From positions 1,187,190,357-1,187,254,356 of the forward strand of contig OY728152.1 in NCBI GenBank assembly GCA_963277665.1: a stretch of DNA of 64,000 nt, read 5' to 3'. The position numbers were made by a program, and so were the translations under genes. The notes beneath the pieces were generated by a model that did not search any database, was not told the DNA's origin, and worked only from the letters and a program-made list of their open reading frames with translations. The first letter of the stretch is position 1. Every line of letters starts with the position of its first letter. Origin of the DNA: Viscum album (Eukaryota > Streptophyta > Magnoliopsida > Santalales > Viscaceae). Positions 25,101-36,259 of the stretch are shown one piece after another.

Positions 25101-25850
25101 TCACTTGGTAATATAATCCTTTTTTCATAATATCACATCAAGAACGTTTCATAATAGTATCTTCAAATTTTAGTCTTGATACTACATTTTTTGACGACCT
25201 GAAATAAACTCATCATTACACCATGACCATGACATTTCACACAAAGGATCTATTTCAATCAAAGGGGAAAGATATAAACTTCAATAAAATGAATGGAAAC
25301 ATCTTTCCTCGACTTTTACAATAATAACATTCCACTCATAACACACCTAACATACCCTACTTTTAGCCAATTTTCTTGTGTGACGGTTTTCGTCAGTAGA
25401 TCAAAGTGCAGGATTTGTGACATATATTAATGATAATATTAATGTCTATGGATCATTACACACAAACACAGATAGAAATATTTGATGACACTAAAATATG
25501 CAGAATTCCAACTATTGTGTCTTTTCTAATAATCTGTTATCTTGGATATTAACATGTTCGAACTTCATGAGAGAAAGTCTCATTTTCTTACAATTACTCA
25601 CACATGATGGTCTGCATGCTATGTGTCCCAATATAGTATGTCATCCAACCACAAAACTGTTTTTTGAATATTTTTAGATCATTTCAAGGTTATCTTCATA
25701 TTGGGGAACTTTCGTGAATTTATCAATGAAACAAATACTCTATGACATTATTACATCATAGTCATGTAGAACAATGATCAATATGAAATAATAAAATATA
25801 TATCCATGTAATCAATGTTAAACCAGTTGGTTCTTGGACACTAACTCTTA
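22053..25850 (-). repeat. Copia 5' LTR (3798 bp, longer copy)
   Basis: The inner edge is TGTCTAGAAAGG at 22053 (minus LTR end ...CTAGACA). The outer edge is 25850, where homology with 17801 stops and TAGTA begins. A TATA box is at 24457-24448 on the minus strand. 22.1-24.4 kb has no counterpart in the 3' LTR. It includes a GC-richer stretch (23220-23660) with several CACACAG/CACAGTGTG motifs and small frames that I do not regard as genes. Confidence 0.7.
24448..24457 (-). promoter_or_regulatory. TATA box of the Copia 5' LTR
   Basis: The minus strand reads TATATAAATAG, a near-perfect plant TATA box, about 1.4 kb into the LTR. The first conserved GC-richer sequence follows downstream. Confidence 0.6.
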
Positions 25851-25855
25851 TAGTA
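25851..25855. repeat. Target-site duplication of the Copia element (right), TAGTA
   Basis: Exact match to 16218-16222. Confidence 0.6.
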
Positions 25856-27034
25856 AGGTGTTCCATCATTTTTACATAAAAAATGTTATGAAAAACAAAA
25901 TAAAAAAAATAATGGATGATGAATGGAAAAAACATGTCCATAAAATGGTTGTTAAATGTGTTTCTATGTCATTTGGTCAATTATGATTAATTTTAATTCC
26001 TTTGTTAAGGTTAATTTTACATTAATCAATGCAATTTTTCTTAATAATATTCTCTAATCATTTTGGTAAAAATATAAGCTCATAATATTAGAATATAAAT
26101 TTCATACTGATTAAAAAAAATTATATCCATTATTCTAAATTCAACTAAATGAACAAAAAAAATATTTTTAATTCAATTTTCACATACGTGGTGAGAAAGT
26201 TTGTTTTTAAAGTGAGAATATCCAAAAGTTCATTAAACTTTTATTTCTAAATTCCATACGTAGATATTATAATGACATAAATTGGGTTAATAAATTTATT
26301 ATTGAACGAATTTAAATTTAAAAAAACTTTAAATATAATTTACTTATTTAAATAAATTATATGAAAATCTATATTGAATTAATATTCAGTATTTTTCACC
26401 ATTCATCCAAAAATCAAGTTTCTTAGAGAAATATTGAATGTTCACCCTAAGGAAATTTCTTCCTTCTAAATTTAAAAAAAATTGTTTTATTTTATAAAAT
26501 TCAATTTATAATTATGACTATAGTTAATTTTATTGTTTTTCAATCGATAAATTGAAAACTATGTAGTTTGGGAAAATAGAATTTTCAAATATATAAAGAC
26601 ATTACCAATGATTATATTATCATTATCAATATTTATATTCATATAAGACCATTATAAAAAAATTTAAAAGTAGTTATTATTGATTATATTACAATTTTAA
26701 TGGCTTGGTTATAACTTTCTAATTTAAATATTAATAAAATGATGTTTCATAGAAACATGGTGTTGGTTGTAATTCCTTGCATGTTCATCTTTTGTGTTGC
26801 GTAATCCAAGTTGATGATTCTTATTGCTAAGCCAACTCATTGTTTCATGTAGTGAAAACGTATCATGTTGTATTTTATAATGAAGTATTTTCATCTATTA
26901 CGACACATGGAAATAATAACATCGTTCTTTCTTATAAAAAAATCTCAATTCATTAATGTGTGAAAAGAAAAATAAAAAAAGAGTAAATTAATTCGAAATA
27001 ATATATTTCACAAAAACATGGGGTGTTACATTAT
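25856..27034 (-). mobile_element. Partial A-like Ty3 LTR, minus strand
   Basis: The plus strand ends CATGGGGTGTTACA at 27034, so on the minus strand an LTR starts TGTAACACCCCATG. Blocks match the first 1.2 kb of element A LTRs read in reverse: GTTTCATAGAAACA near 26745, GTAATCCAAG near 26803, and CTTAGGGTGAA near 26445. The sequence upstream on the minus strand (27060-27035) looks like a decayed polypurine tract with AATGGGCTATAA. So this is the beginning of a 3' LTR that the Copia element split at 25855. The remainder is not recognisable left of 16218. Confidence 0.6.
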
Positions 27035-28048
27035 AGCCCATTAAAATGAATTTAATGATCAAAATTCATCAGGGTTATCAATTTTTTTTACCTTAAAGTC
27101 TTATTTAGAGGAACCCAAATTCTAAAAATGAATATTAAACTTCATAAAAAGAACATTTTAAACCTTTCAACTACACAATGTAACACATAACTAGGTTTAC
27201 ACATATTTGAACATTTTTGGGAAGTTCAAATATGTTTATGAAAGAGATAAAAATCTATCATGTTATAGAATAGGGTAACAAATAGTTTGGTTAGAGGAAT
27301 GTTATGAATCACAATCCCATAAATCTACAATTATATAAGGGACCATTTGATTTATCGAAAAAAAGCTACGTGGAAAACCTTTTTGTTTTTAATATTCATT
27401 CCATAGAGTTATATAATTTTCAGGAGATGTTACAGTTATTTTCTTCCCTTTCATACGTAAAATATAACACTTCTGTTTTGACTTGACCAATGTACACTTA
27501 TGATCATTTTCAAAAAAAGGAAGGTGGGGTTTTCATTCCTAAAGCACTAACATGTCATGGGATCCATGATGATTCATCCCATGCCTCTTTGGTTACCATC
27601 AACATAAGGTTGTTAGACATGGTTATCCGATAATCATTCCTCATGTGTTGTGATAATACATTAATCTCATAATGGTCATTAAAATTTTAACATAGAAATT
27701 CCATTAATTATTAGACTTATAACACTTATGAATAATGAAAATACATAACTTTAGAAATAAGGTCACCATATCATCATAAAATTGATGTCCCTTATATCTC
27801 AAAGTATCTCTTGGTTGTGATATTTCAGATATGTGATTACCCACATCTTATACCATCTGGGAATAAGTAAATAATCTGAATAACCATTAATACATTTATA
27901 AAACAATAATGCTTCCTTATTCAAAATATTAATTGATATAATTATTATATCTATGATGTTTTTAACTTCATACATATAATACATTGACACAAAACCATTA
28001 TAATTTATGGGGTAATAAATACAATTTATATTTTATTTTGAAATAATA
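27035..28048 (-). other. Probable internal or 3'-UTR remnant of the 25856-27034 element
   Basis: The first 60 bases resemble the conserved 3' untranslated end of element A (minus strand). Further up no gag or pol motif could be read on either strand. Short frames at 27304-27486 (+) and 27799-27990 (-) have no recognisable features. A minus-strand TGTAACATCTCC at about 27434, preceded by a purine-rich run, could be another LTR start but lacks further support. Confidence 0.35.
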
Positions 28049-28835
28049 TATGTGGAATTGTGAAATAAATATTTCTATTAATGTTATTGAAAATATTAAG
28101 TGGATAAAAAATTTAAAAAAAAAGTAAATTTCTTTGATGAAGTGTTTCTTCTATGTAAAAAATGATTTAATGGAAATATATTTTGAAAGGAAAGTTAAAC
28201 ATTAAAATTTTCAATGATTAATTTTGTTTAAGAGACTTGTTTTATTATAATTGGTTAATATATATTGATTTATATTTTTCTTATAACCTTCTGTGAGGTA
28301 TAGTTTTATTTGAGAGGTATGTCCATCAATAGATTTCCTTACAATATTTCATAATTTTTAATCAATTTTCCCTAGTGGATTTTGGGATCAATAATATTGA
28401 TAAAAAAGAGAGGTATCTCATGATTTTTCTATTTTATATTTGATTTTTAAAAAAAATGTGGATCTGTGAAATAAATATTTCTATTAATGTTATTGAAAAT
28501 ATTAAGTGGATAAAAAAGTAAACAAAATGTAAATGAGTTTGATGAAGTGTTTTTTCTATATAAAAAATGATTTAATGTAAATATATTTTGAATGGAATGT
28601 TAAAATTTAAAATTTTCAATCGTCAATTCAGTTTAACAGACAATTTTTCTTATAATTGGTTATTATATATTGCATGATATGTTTCTTTTAACCTTCTTTG
28701 AGGTATAGTTCTGTTTGAGAGGTATCTCCCTCAATAGATTGCATTACAATATTTCTTAATTTAAAAACAATTTTCACCAGTGGATTTTTGGTTCAATAAT
28801 ATTGATAAAATAGACATGTATCTCATTAGTTGGCT
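28049..28835. repeat. Tandem duplication, period 405 bp, two copies
   Basis: 28049-28453 and 28454-28835 are direct repeats. TGAAATAAATATTTCTATTA starts at 28061 and again at 28466. The shared sequence runs through a GTGGATAAAAAA block, a GAGGTATAGTT block and AATAATATTGATAAAA to the end. Copy identity looks like roughly 80-85 percent by eye. It has no coding potential. Confidence 0.85.
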
Positions 28836-28899
28836 TTTTTAGATCAATATTCTAATTTCCTTCAGATTTTGTTTTGATTATCATTGATGAGTGTTTTTT

Positions 28900-30617
28900 A
28901 TACTTATCTGATGTAGTGGTTTGGACCATTTATCAAATTATATTACGGAAAATATAAATATTATAGTGTTAGTGGTATGTTTGGGGTGTAGTGAGGGTAA
29001 CTATTGAATTCTAGAAGTATTTCATTTTTAGCGTTAAGACCTTCAAGAAGTAGTTTATTATGGTAGTAGTTCATTTCCTGAAGTGTGTCATTTTAGATCT
29101 AATAGTCCAACTCGGTAAAACTATACCAGTTATCCAATTCATCCCACTATGTGTTGAGGTAAAAATATACAATAAAAAAAGTCTTGTAAATAATTAAAAC
29201 ATGAAATACAACCAGATTACAATGTGAAGAAAGAGAGATAAAACTGATCCAAAATGGATTAACATTAATGTGCGATGAGACTGCAAAACAGTTTCTATAT
29301 GAAAAAATGTCACCTCCAAGCCATTTCCAAATGAAATTGGAATGTAAATATAATTCTACATGTTACAGAATATACTTACATTAACATGTATCATTAAAAA
29401 CGAAGACTAAATCCACCCATAGAAAAATTTATGATGTGAAATAATATATCTTGCAACAAATAACCAGAAACAAAAACACACCTTCCAATCATGCTCCATC
29501 CAACGTGAAAATATGTTATAGAAACACATATTTCCAAAAGGAATAATGGTGCCTCAAACGAATATCATTTCCTTCCATAGTACACCGATACAGAAGATTC
29601 TATCTTCTAGTGGGGTCACACACAAAAATACTTCCCAGGTCATTTCCTCAATGCACCTAAGGTTATCATTTTACAATGTTTCCAATATTTTTGTTCTCAA
29701 ATCCATTATAACATTTTTATATAATCTGAGCAACCCAATTTTAAATCACTTGAAATAAATACATCAAGACATTCTCTTTTCAATTAAAAACAAGCAATCC
29801 AGTTTTAAATCTCTAGAAATCAATATAAAAAAATCAATGAAATAAATTAGAACAATTGAATTGGTACTCTGACCTGAAGAAAATTTAAAATTAATCCTCT
29901 TTTGGAAATGGGAATTTGAAACCAAATGATATAACTTCATAAGAGAGGGAATGATAAATTCATGAAAAGGATTGATAGAAAGCACAGTATGGTTACCCAT
30001 ACCAAACAAGAATGGTTTTATAGCAACATAAGATTGTGAAACTTTGAGAAATGGATTTCTTGAAGAGGAAAAGCACATATCCCTTCTAGTCAATCACTAA
30101 ACCGAACAATCCATTGGAAATATAGTAAATAAAAACACTAAGGGTATGTTCTCTATCTGAGAGGATAAGGGTGAAATGGGGGATGAAGCATTAAATTGAT
30201 TTATAGAACCCTAAAATCTACATCATAGAAAATTTTAGGATATTCAATATGATTCATGTCATGAAATAAATTTACTTCATCTTGCATGAAAAAAAAACAT
30301 ATTTTTTTTATAAAAAAATAAATTTTTCATTTTACAATATGTGAACGCCTTAAATGAAATTTAAAAATCTCACATCATGTAAGAAACTATTGGGATCTGT
30401 CTAGAAGGAATTAAGCATCATCAAATACCATTCTTCATTTTGTAACTACCTAGTAAATTTTAGAAAATGCTGTTCTAAGTAGAAAATACCAAAAAATTAT
30501 TTGTTTCACCATTACAGGTATCCTCCAAATAAAAACATAGAAATAAATACTAGACAATAAGGGAAACCAAAATCAAATATTAGATCATTGCTGACTGAAA
30601 GTTAACTAAGAATTATA
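28900..30617 (-). repeat. Element D 3' LTR (low-coordinate end uncertain)
   Basis: It starts on the minus strand at 30617 (TATAATTCTTAG, ancestral TGTAATTC) right after the polypurine tract. Shared blocks with 36260-38100 include CCAATTCATCCCA-TATGTG (29135 and 36505) and GTCACCTCCAA-CCAT (29308 and 36687). Open frames inside (29546-29758 plus, 30093-29764 minus, 109 codons) have no recognisable domain and are probably chance frames. Confidence 0.55.
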
Positions 30618-30633
30618 TCCCCCCCCCACAAAT
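30618..30633 (-). other. Polypurine tract of element D
   Basis: The minus strand reads TTTGTGGGGGGGGGAT, with nine G in a row, directly before the LTR start and just after the chromodomain reading frame. Confidence 0.65.
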
Positions 30634-30699
30634 AATTCTAGGCCTAGAATGAACTTCAAATCATAAATAAATAAAAATAGAAGTCCATTTTCTCCTCAT

Positions 30700-31300
30700 A
30701 CAAAGCTCTTACTCCCATGTACTATGGTGATCATGTCCACATATCTTCAACACCCAGACCAGGGGGATCATTTTACCCTGAAATACCTTATCCTATAATT
30801 ACAATATCTAAACTGGCCTCTAGAAATAGTGGTATCAGACTCAAGATCCACATCATCCCATCTAATTATATGGGAATGATCTGACATATTCATCTTCAAA
30901 TGGGAAACATGAAACAAATCATGTATAAAATTCAATATAGATTATAAAAGAACCCAATAGTCCATGCTAAACAATCTAAAAGGGGTCTAAAAACCTTCAT
31001 GCCAACATAAACTGCATACCCAAATGATGATGTCCCAAGAGAGGTGAAACTCTAAGAAATACCCATTCACCAACCTCAAACATAAAAAAAAACAATGATG
31101 ATACAAATAATATTTAAAATTATATTTTTCATGATGAAACACCTCTAGATCAACTGCACCTCCCCCTTCATCTCCTAAACAACAATGTACCCAACTAGGG
31201 ACCGCTCTACCAAATCTACCCTTCACAAGGGATATTGAGATGGCCACCCATATAAATCCTCAAAGGGATCCATAATGATAAAATTGTGACAATTATAATT
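30700..31300 (-). pseudogene. pol: Element D integrase C-terminus and chromodomain, broken
   Basis: From about 31300 on the minus strand: a P-F-E-D-L-Y-G-W-P piece (family M-x-P-F-E-A-L-Y-G), then F-E-V-G-E-W-V-F-L-R-V-S-P (about 31080-31040, the strand found before the chromodomain in all Ty3 integrases). Next come S-D-H-S-H-I-I, D-V-D-L-E-S-D-T-T-I and R-I-R-Y-F-R-V-K, then I-P-L-V-W-V-L-K and S-T-W-E (about 30898-30713). The last part is the chromodomain, which directs integration to heterochromatin. The aromatic cage looks incomplete. Three or more stops and shifts break the frame. Confidence 0.8.
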
Positions 31301-32950
31301 ATATGAAAAATCAACAAAACGAAAATTTATATTGAAAAATCAATCTAAATCAATAACACAGGCCCACATAATATCCTCAAAAACATATATACCCTCTTTA
31401 TTTGTCAGTCCTTATGGGGGTTATAAGTCCTGATCAATTTCAACTATGAACTCATTGCCTCTTGAAAACCATTTCATAATATTTCTTTGATCATTGATTT
31501 TCTATCATAAAAAACAATAGATGGAACTCCTTGAAATCTCACAATATCTATGATATATAAGTCTCCATACATTTCTACTTTCGTCATTTCCTTCTTTTCT
31601 AGAATCCTTATGAATTATTGAGTCTTCCAATAGTCACAAAATTCTTGTCCTTAACACTAAGAGTATTTGGTAATATGATAACAAAATCTATGTAAATCAC
31701 ATCATGCATCCATATCGTAATGGGTAATGGCTAAAACAACCCTATAGGGCTCTAGTATTCCTCCTTAACTCATGGACATGTGAGACACCAATGTAAAAAA
31801 TCCACAGCTAACCACCTCATCCCCTACACACATAATGATAAATCATTTAATGGTAAATATGTGTATCCACTGGATGCATGAACCAATATTACTAGTTCCC
31901 ACTATCAACAAACTCTTCACATAAGAAAAACAAAAAAACTAACCTCCTATGGAAGCACAAATATCTAATAGGAAACCGAGAAAACATGCATGAGGAATCC
32001 CCATCATTTATGATTTCTTCTAATCATTGGATCTCAGTGTCTGTCATCTACACTAGATTAACTCATTATTTAAATTGATATTCAAATTTTATTGAATCCA
32101 GGAACAACATTCCACTATCCACTTCAACTTGTAAGATCGTCTTAGTATTCAAAGAGATCAATGACCACAACTCAACTGATTTAATCACATCTTATGTTGG
32201 AAAATTTTTTCTCATTGAATTGGGACAATATTAACATTAAATGGGGTATATAAAATATCAAAATCAATGATGTCAATATTTTCAACCAAATTTATCTATT
32301 GAATTTTTAGATCACTTTGAGTAAAAATAAAATTAATGATTTATTGAATAGATTATAAAATAAAATGCTCCCAAAATATATAGTGAATCCATGTTTAAAT
32401 TTCATAAAAAACATGTTTCAACTCAATATCATTGGTAGGGTATCTTCTCTCATGAGGTAATAACTGGAGAGATCTATGGTCTACAACCGGGTTACCCTAC
32501 CTCAAGAAACATCCTAAACCAGTACCTAAAGCATAAAAATATAACATTACTAAATCCTCTTTATTGAATAATAAAAAACTGGTCCTGAAGTCAACCACAT
32601 CTTTATTTACACAAAATATGTCTAGAAATTTCAATGAAATTCACACATTACACTATTACTTGTCATAGGTGTCATTGAATTAGTGATCCTAGTGAAATCA
32701 TGAAAAAAACTATCTATATTAAACCACTAATCCCACGACGCTACAAATCAAAAACGCATTTCTGGTATACTCCTAATAAATGAATTCATGTACATTTTTT
32801 CTATCTACCTTTATTTACCTATTAGATATGACATAACCCTAAAAAATTACCTCTCAAATATGAAACACATACGTGGAAATCATACCATACAGATGATGTT
32901 CCATCATTGTTCAGATTGTTTTATCCAAATGGTCTATGTACTACTCCTCT
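31300..32950 (-). pseudogene. pol: Element D RNase H and integrase core region, heavily decayed
   Basis: By position between the RT active site and the integrase C-terminus this is the RNase H and integrase core. I could read only isolated fragments in frame; the catalytic motifs are not clear enough to name residues. The size (about 1.65 kb) fits an undeleted region. Confidence 0.45.
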
Positions 32951-32959
32951 ATCACAGAG

Positions 32960-33441
32960 CACACAAAATATAATATCTACAAAAACAACATTAATATATT
33001 ACAATAACATATGAATGATTTAGTTTATAAAATAGGTAAAAACAAAAAGAGAATTAGAGAGTCCAAATGGAATAACCAGAATCTCAAAATGACCATATCG
33101 ACTCTGAAATTTTTTCTTGAATATTTACAATTCTCAGACACTCAACTGGTTATACCCTGACACCATGTTATTTATAGAAAATAGAGGATCCCATCTTTAC
33201 TAATCAAATAGATCATCAATTCTAGATAAATAATACTTGTTCTTAAAGTATACCAATTCAAATTCTGATATTCAATAATATGTTTAATGAACCCATTTTT
33301 CTTTGTGTCTAAGATTACATTCAAAGACTATAGTGTCAAACATTGATGAGTAAATCCTTTCACCCCCACTTCCTCCAGATGGACCGCGTGTTCCAAAAAC
33401 TCTGTAGGTGTCATTTAATAAGATGTAATAGAAATAGACAT
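32960..33441 (-). pseudogene. pol: Element D reverse transcriptase, broken
   Basis: Minus-strand reading from 33441: M-T-P-T-E-F-L-E then L-E-E-V-G-V-K-G-F (the approach to the fingers), K-K-N-G-F-I-K, I-E-Y-Q-N-L-N and L-R-T-S-I-I-Y-L. Then S-G-Y-N-Q-L-S-V, F-Q-S-R-Y-G-H-F-E-I-L-V-I-P-F-G-L-S-N-S, and the catalytic strand V-V-F-V-D-I-I-F at 32989-32973. The order matches Ty3 RT exactly (...R-x-L-N...S-G-Y-H-Q...F-x-x-R-Y-G-H-Y-E-F...P-F-G-L-x-N-A...F-x-D-D). One of the two catalytic aspartates is lost, apparently by a codon deletion. Several stops are present. Confidence 0.88.
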
Positions 33442-34740
33442 CATTCTATATAGTGTGTTAATTGTAGTGATTACCTCTCTCTATAGTTCTAAACTTGAAA
33501 AAATATTTTTGAATGACCTCAAGGTACACACACAACAGAAGGTAGATGATCGCCCATGCATTGGTCAACTACATTGAGAATCGTTTATGAAAACTAGAAT
33601 TAGATTATAACTATAAAAGGAAAAAAGCAGCACATCCCCTCCCGATCTAAAGTCACACACACCATGGAAAACTTGAGTGACCGCATCATTGTATAACAAC
33701 TATACCCAATTGGGATAATAGTCTATCTAGGCCTTTATGTTGATCATCGAATAAATATTGATGATCAAGTCAGTGATGTCAACAACATTATCTAAGAATA
33801 CTCAAACCACCTCAAAGTCACATATCACCACCAAAATCATGAAAAACTTGAGACCTTGTTCAGACTTATTTCTAAAGGGAATAGATAGATACTTTAAGAA
33901 CATCATAAGCACAAAAAACAAAAAAAAAATTCAGAAAACATAAATGATATAAAAGAATGATTAGAACTTGTATCAAATAAATTTAACACTATAGAAAATG
34001 AAATAAACACTATAACTCTTACAATAGATGGTCATGATTAGTATTCCTTTGTCTCACACTCTTTTACATGAATCCTTCTAGACATAGCCACATGTACATC
34101 CACTTTTCCTAATAATTAGACACACAACCTCGGGAATCTTCAAACAAAACATCCAATCCTTTGGCAAAACTGGATCCTAGTTTACTACCTTGGGACATCA
34201 TATCATAGGAATGTTTCAGACTAACATATGACCCACAAAGATGAAAATTTATAGGATCCCCCACACACTTAGGATTGGTATATCCATTCCTCCCACACTG
34301 GTATAAAATAACATATTTCTACCCATTATAATCCCCTTAAAGTAGTGTTCAAAAAAACTGACCACCAGTGTGCTTCCTCTTCAGACCAGAAGAATCACAT
34401 TTGCTTTCTGTTGTCCTAAAAAATTCTCCTCCAAATCCTTCCCTTCCAAATAATTCATCATCAACAAAATATTCACTATCTACTTACTCCACAAAGGTCA
34501 AAAAGAAAAAAGTAACTCTCATTTACATAAAATATTACATTAGACCGATATTCACACTTTAGGCTTTTGGTTTATCATTAGTAACACGATCTGGAGTCAA
34601 ATGTACATTCTTTATGAAATGGGTGGAGTACTATAGAAAAGAACACTCCTAGGTATTTTACACATGAATATTATTAGTAAAAATCTATTGATTTAGTATC
34701 TTTTTAATGGAAAGCCAGTTAAGACCATCATGAAACATAT
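33442..34740 (-). pseudogene. Element D region between gag core and RT, unrecognised
   Basis: By position this should hold the Gag zinc knuckle and the protease. I could not read either motif with confidence. Small frames at 33758-33943 and 34368-34562 on the plus strand are low-complexity and not supported as genes. Confidence 0.35.
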
Positions 34741-34744
34741 ATTT

Positions 34745-34910
34745 CAAAATCTAGTCCCACAATTTTCATCCAAGTCTCTTGAGATAAACCTAGAAACACC
34801 TAGTTGAGAATCATTAAGAGTATTAGATAAGTTCAAAATCCTCTCAATCCATTGAACCAGCCCTATGAATCTTGTCATCCATTTCCACTATAGATGACAG
34901 GTGGATGTTT
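34745..34910 (-). pseudogene. gag: Element D gag capsid core remnant
   Basis: The minus strand reads P-P-V-I-Y-S-G-N-G near 34904, then L-V-Q-W-I-E-R-I-L-N-L-S-N-T-L-N-D-S-Q-L, then S-R-F-I-S-R. P-P-x-F-x-G followed by W-x-x-x-I-E-R-I-F is the start of the Ty3 Gag capsid domain. Two stops occur within it. The expected W-W at the end of the domain is not seen. Confidence 0.6.
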
Positions 34911-35186
34911 CATGGTAAATTACAGGTAATGATCTACTACTCATCATGGATTCACATTTCATACTATCCCCGAAGTCTAAGTGGTATGGATCACTTTATT
35001 AAATTATGAAGGTTGCACTGGTGGATCCATCTATAGAACCCACATTATGGTTTCCCCACATATATTTTTATGAGCACATATTAGAGGTATTTTATGGAAT
35101 TGAGGATATTTTATTATTAAAATGGGTTATGGTTTGTTTTTTATATATATTATCAAAGGAAGATCAGGAATTTTACATGGGATTGA
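34911..35186. other. Leader of element D or unassigned
   Basis: Lies between the gag remnant and the Copia solo LTR. A plus-strand frame (35006-35296, 96 codons) crosses into the LTR and shows no recognisable motif, so it is not called as a gene. No primer-binding site could be found. Confidence 0.35.
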
Positions 35187-36255
35187 TGATTGGAAACTTC
35201 TGGTCAAGGCATAAAGGAGTTTTGAAAACCTGCATGCAAGGATTGTGTTGGGATCATTGCATCAAAATATGTAAAAATGAAAGAATTGTGTGTTAGATTT
35301 AAGTTTTCAAGAAATATGAGTTTTTGTGGAAGAGTGTTATGTGCCCAATGTGACATCAAAAAGGATATTTCATGATTGGAGTATAAAACAGGAAAAATAA
35401 TGAAAGCGCATCTAAAAATTGAATGTAAGGTCATCGAGGCCTATAAATAGGCAGCTACCCCAACTCAATAATGAGAACATTTCAACGACAATCAGTTTCA
35501 CCTACCATGATAAATTCATGTTTGTGGAAGATAAGTTGAAAGAAAATATAGTAATCAATATGTTCCTTTATGCTCAAAAGACCAAGTGATCATTGGGGAG
35601 TAGTTTTGTGAAAGATAACGGTTGCGCAAGAAATCTGGGTTGTGTGAAACACATCAAATGTGACAATCATTAATCTGGAGTGCAAGAGCGGTTGTTGCGT
35701 GAAATTGCATTATAAATATTCTAAAATGATTTGGATCTCTGGTTAGTTTGATCAGGTTCTTCAAGTCCACCATTTCATGAATACGTTGCAAGTAGAGTCT
35801 CATGCAGGAGGGAGAGAATGTCATCAATGTCAATGTTTTGAAGTGACCTTCATGTCGATAAAATGAAATATACTTCTCTTATATAAGTGATCTATGTGAG
35901 TTTATGGAAGTGTTCCAAGCGATGTAGTGTGTTATCCCAGAAACATTGTAAAGAAGTGAGACTAGCACAGAGTGTCTCAGATTGAATATATGTATTCTGT
36001 AACAAGATATGATTAGTTGATTTGGGTATGACCAGTAAATTTTCGGTGGGTGATACATGGGCTAGCCCATAGTGTCTAAACCATTAAAATTAACCTTCTA
36101 TCTCATACATCATGTGAATGTTTGATTTATGATCGAATATATCAAATAGGATTAATGAGTTTCCACCAATATAAGAACAAGATCTATCACATTAGAATAA
36201 AAAGTTGACACCCTGATTCACCCCTCCCCTCTCAGGGTGTTATAGGGTCCTAAAG
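35187..36255 (+). mobile_element. Ty1/Copia solo LTR 2 (about 1.07 kb)
   Basis: Same family type as the LTR at 14059-15149. The start TGATTGGAAACTTC then TGGTCAAGG matches TGTTGGGGAAACATCC then CTCAAGG, and ATGACCAG...TAGCCC and the C-rich CCCCTCCCCTCTCAGGG end are shared. The end GGGTCCTAAAG is a degraded form of ...CCTAACA. Just before it ACACCCTGA and TCAGGGTGT form an inverted repeat (36208-36241). There is no clear target duplication. It sits inside element D, so it inserted later. Confidence 0.7.
35441..35450 (+). promoter_or_regulatory. TATA box of Copia solo LTR 2
   Basis: CTATAAATAG is a perfect plant TATA box in the central LTR, at the place corresponding to 14694-14704 in solo LTR 1. 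Confidence 0.6.
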
Positions 36256-36259
36256 AAAT

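Larger units (their letters stand above)
16223..25850 (-). mobile_element. Ty1/Copia retrotransposon, minus strand, LTRs of unequal length
   Basis: Running from 25850 down to 16223, the order is 5' LTR (25850-22053), primer site (about 22047-22036), gag (about 21900-20930), protease, integrase (about 20550-19700), reverse transcriptase (19300-18400), RNase H (18340-17850), polypurine tract (17812-17802) and 3' LTR (17801-16223). Integrase before RT is the Copia order. TAGTA flanks both sides. All coding parts are frameshifted or stopped, so it is dead. The two LTRs share about 1.4 kb next to their 5' ends, but the 5' LTR is 3798 bp and the 3' LTR 1579 bp. Confidence 0.78.

Noticed and set aside
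27420..27460. Minus-strand TGTAACATCTCC preceded by a purine-rich run, possible LTR start of the C family
   Set aside because: Sequence beyond the first 14 bases does not follow the C-family LTR and no matching end or duplication was found.
29764..30093. 109-codon minus-strand open frame
   Set aside because: It lies within the element D LTR, has no recognisable motif and no counterpart frame in the other LTR copy.
30832..30845. TGGTATCAGACT on the plus strand resembling a primer-binding site
   Set aside because: It is antisense to the chromodomain coding sequence of element D, which is on the minus strand, and no LTR end precedes it.
33252..33272. TTCTGATATTCAA, like a reverse-complement primer site for a minus-strand element
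   Set aside because: It encodes part of the RT (I-E-Y-Q-N-L-N) on the minus strand, so the match is chance.
35006..35296. 96-codon plus-strand frame
   Set aside because: It runs across the edge of Copia solo LTR 2 and has no motif, so it cannot be one functional unit.
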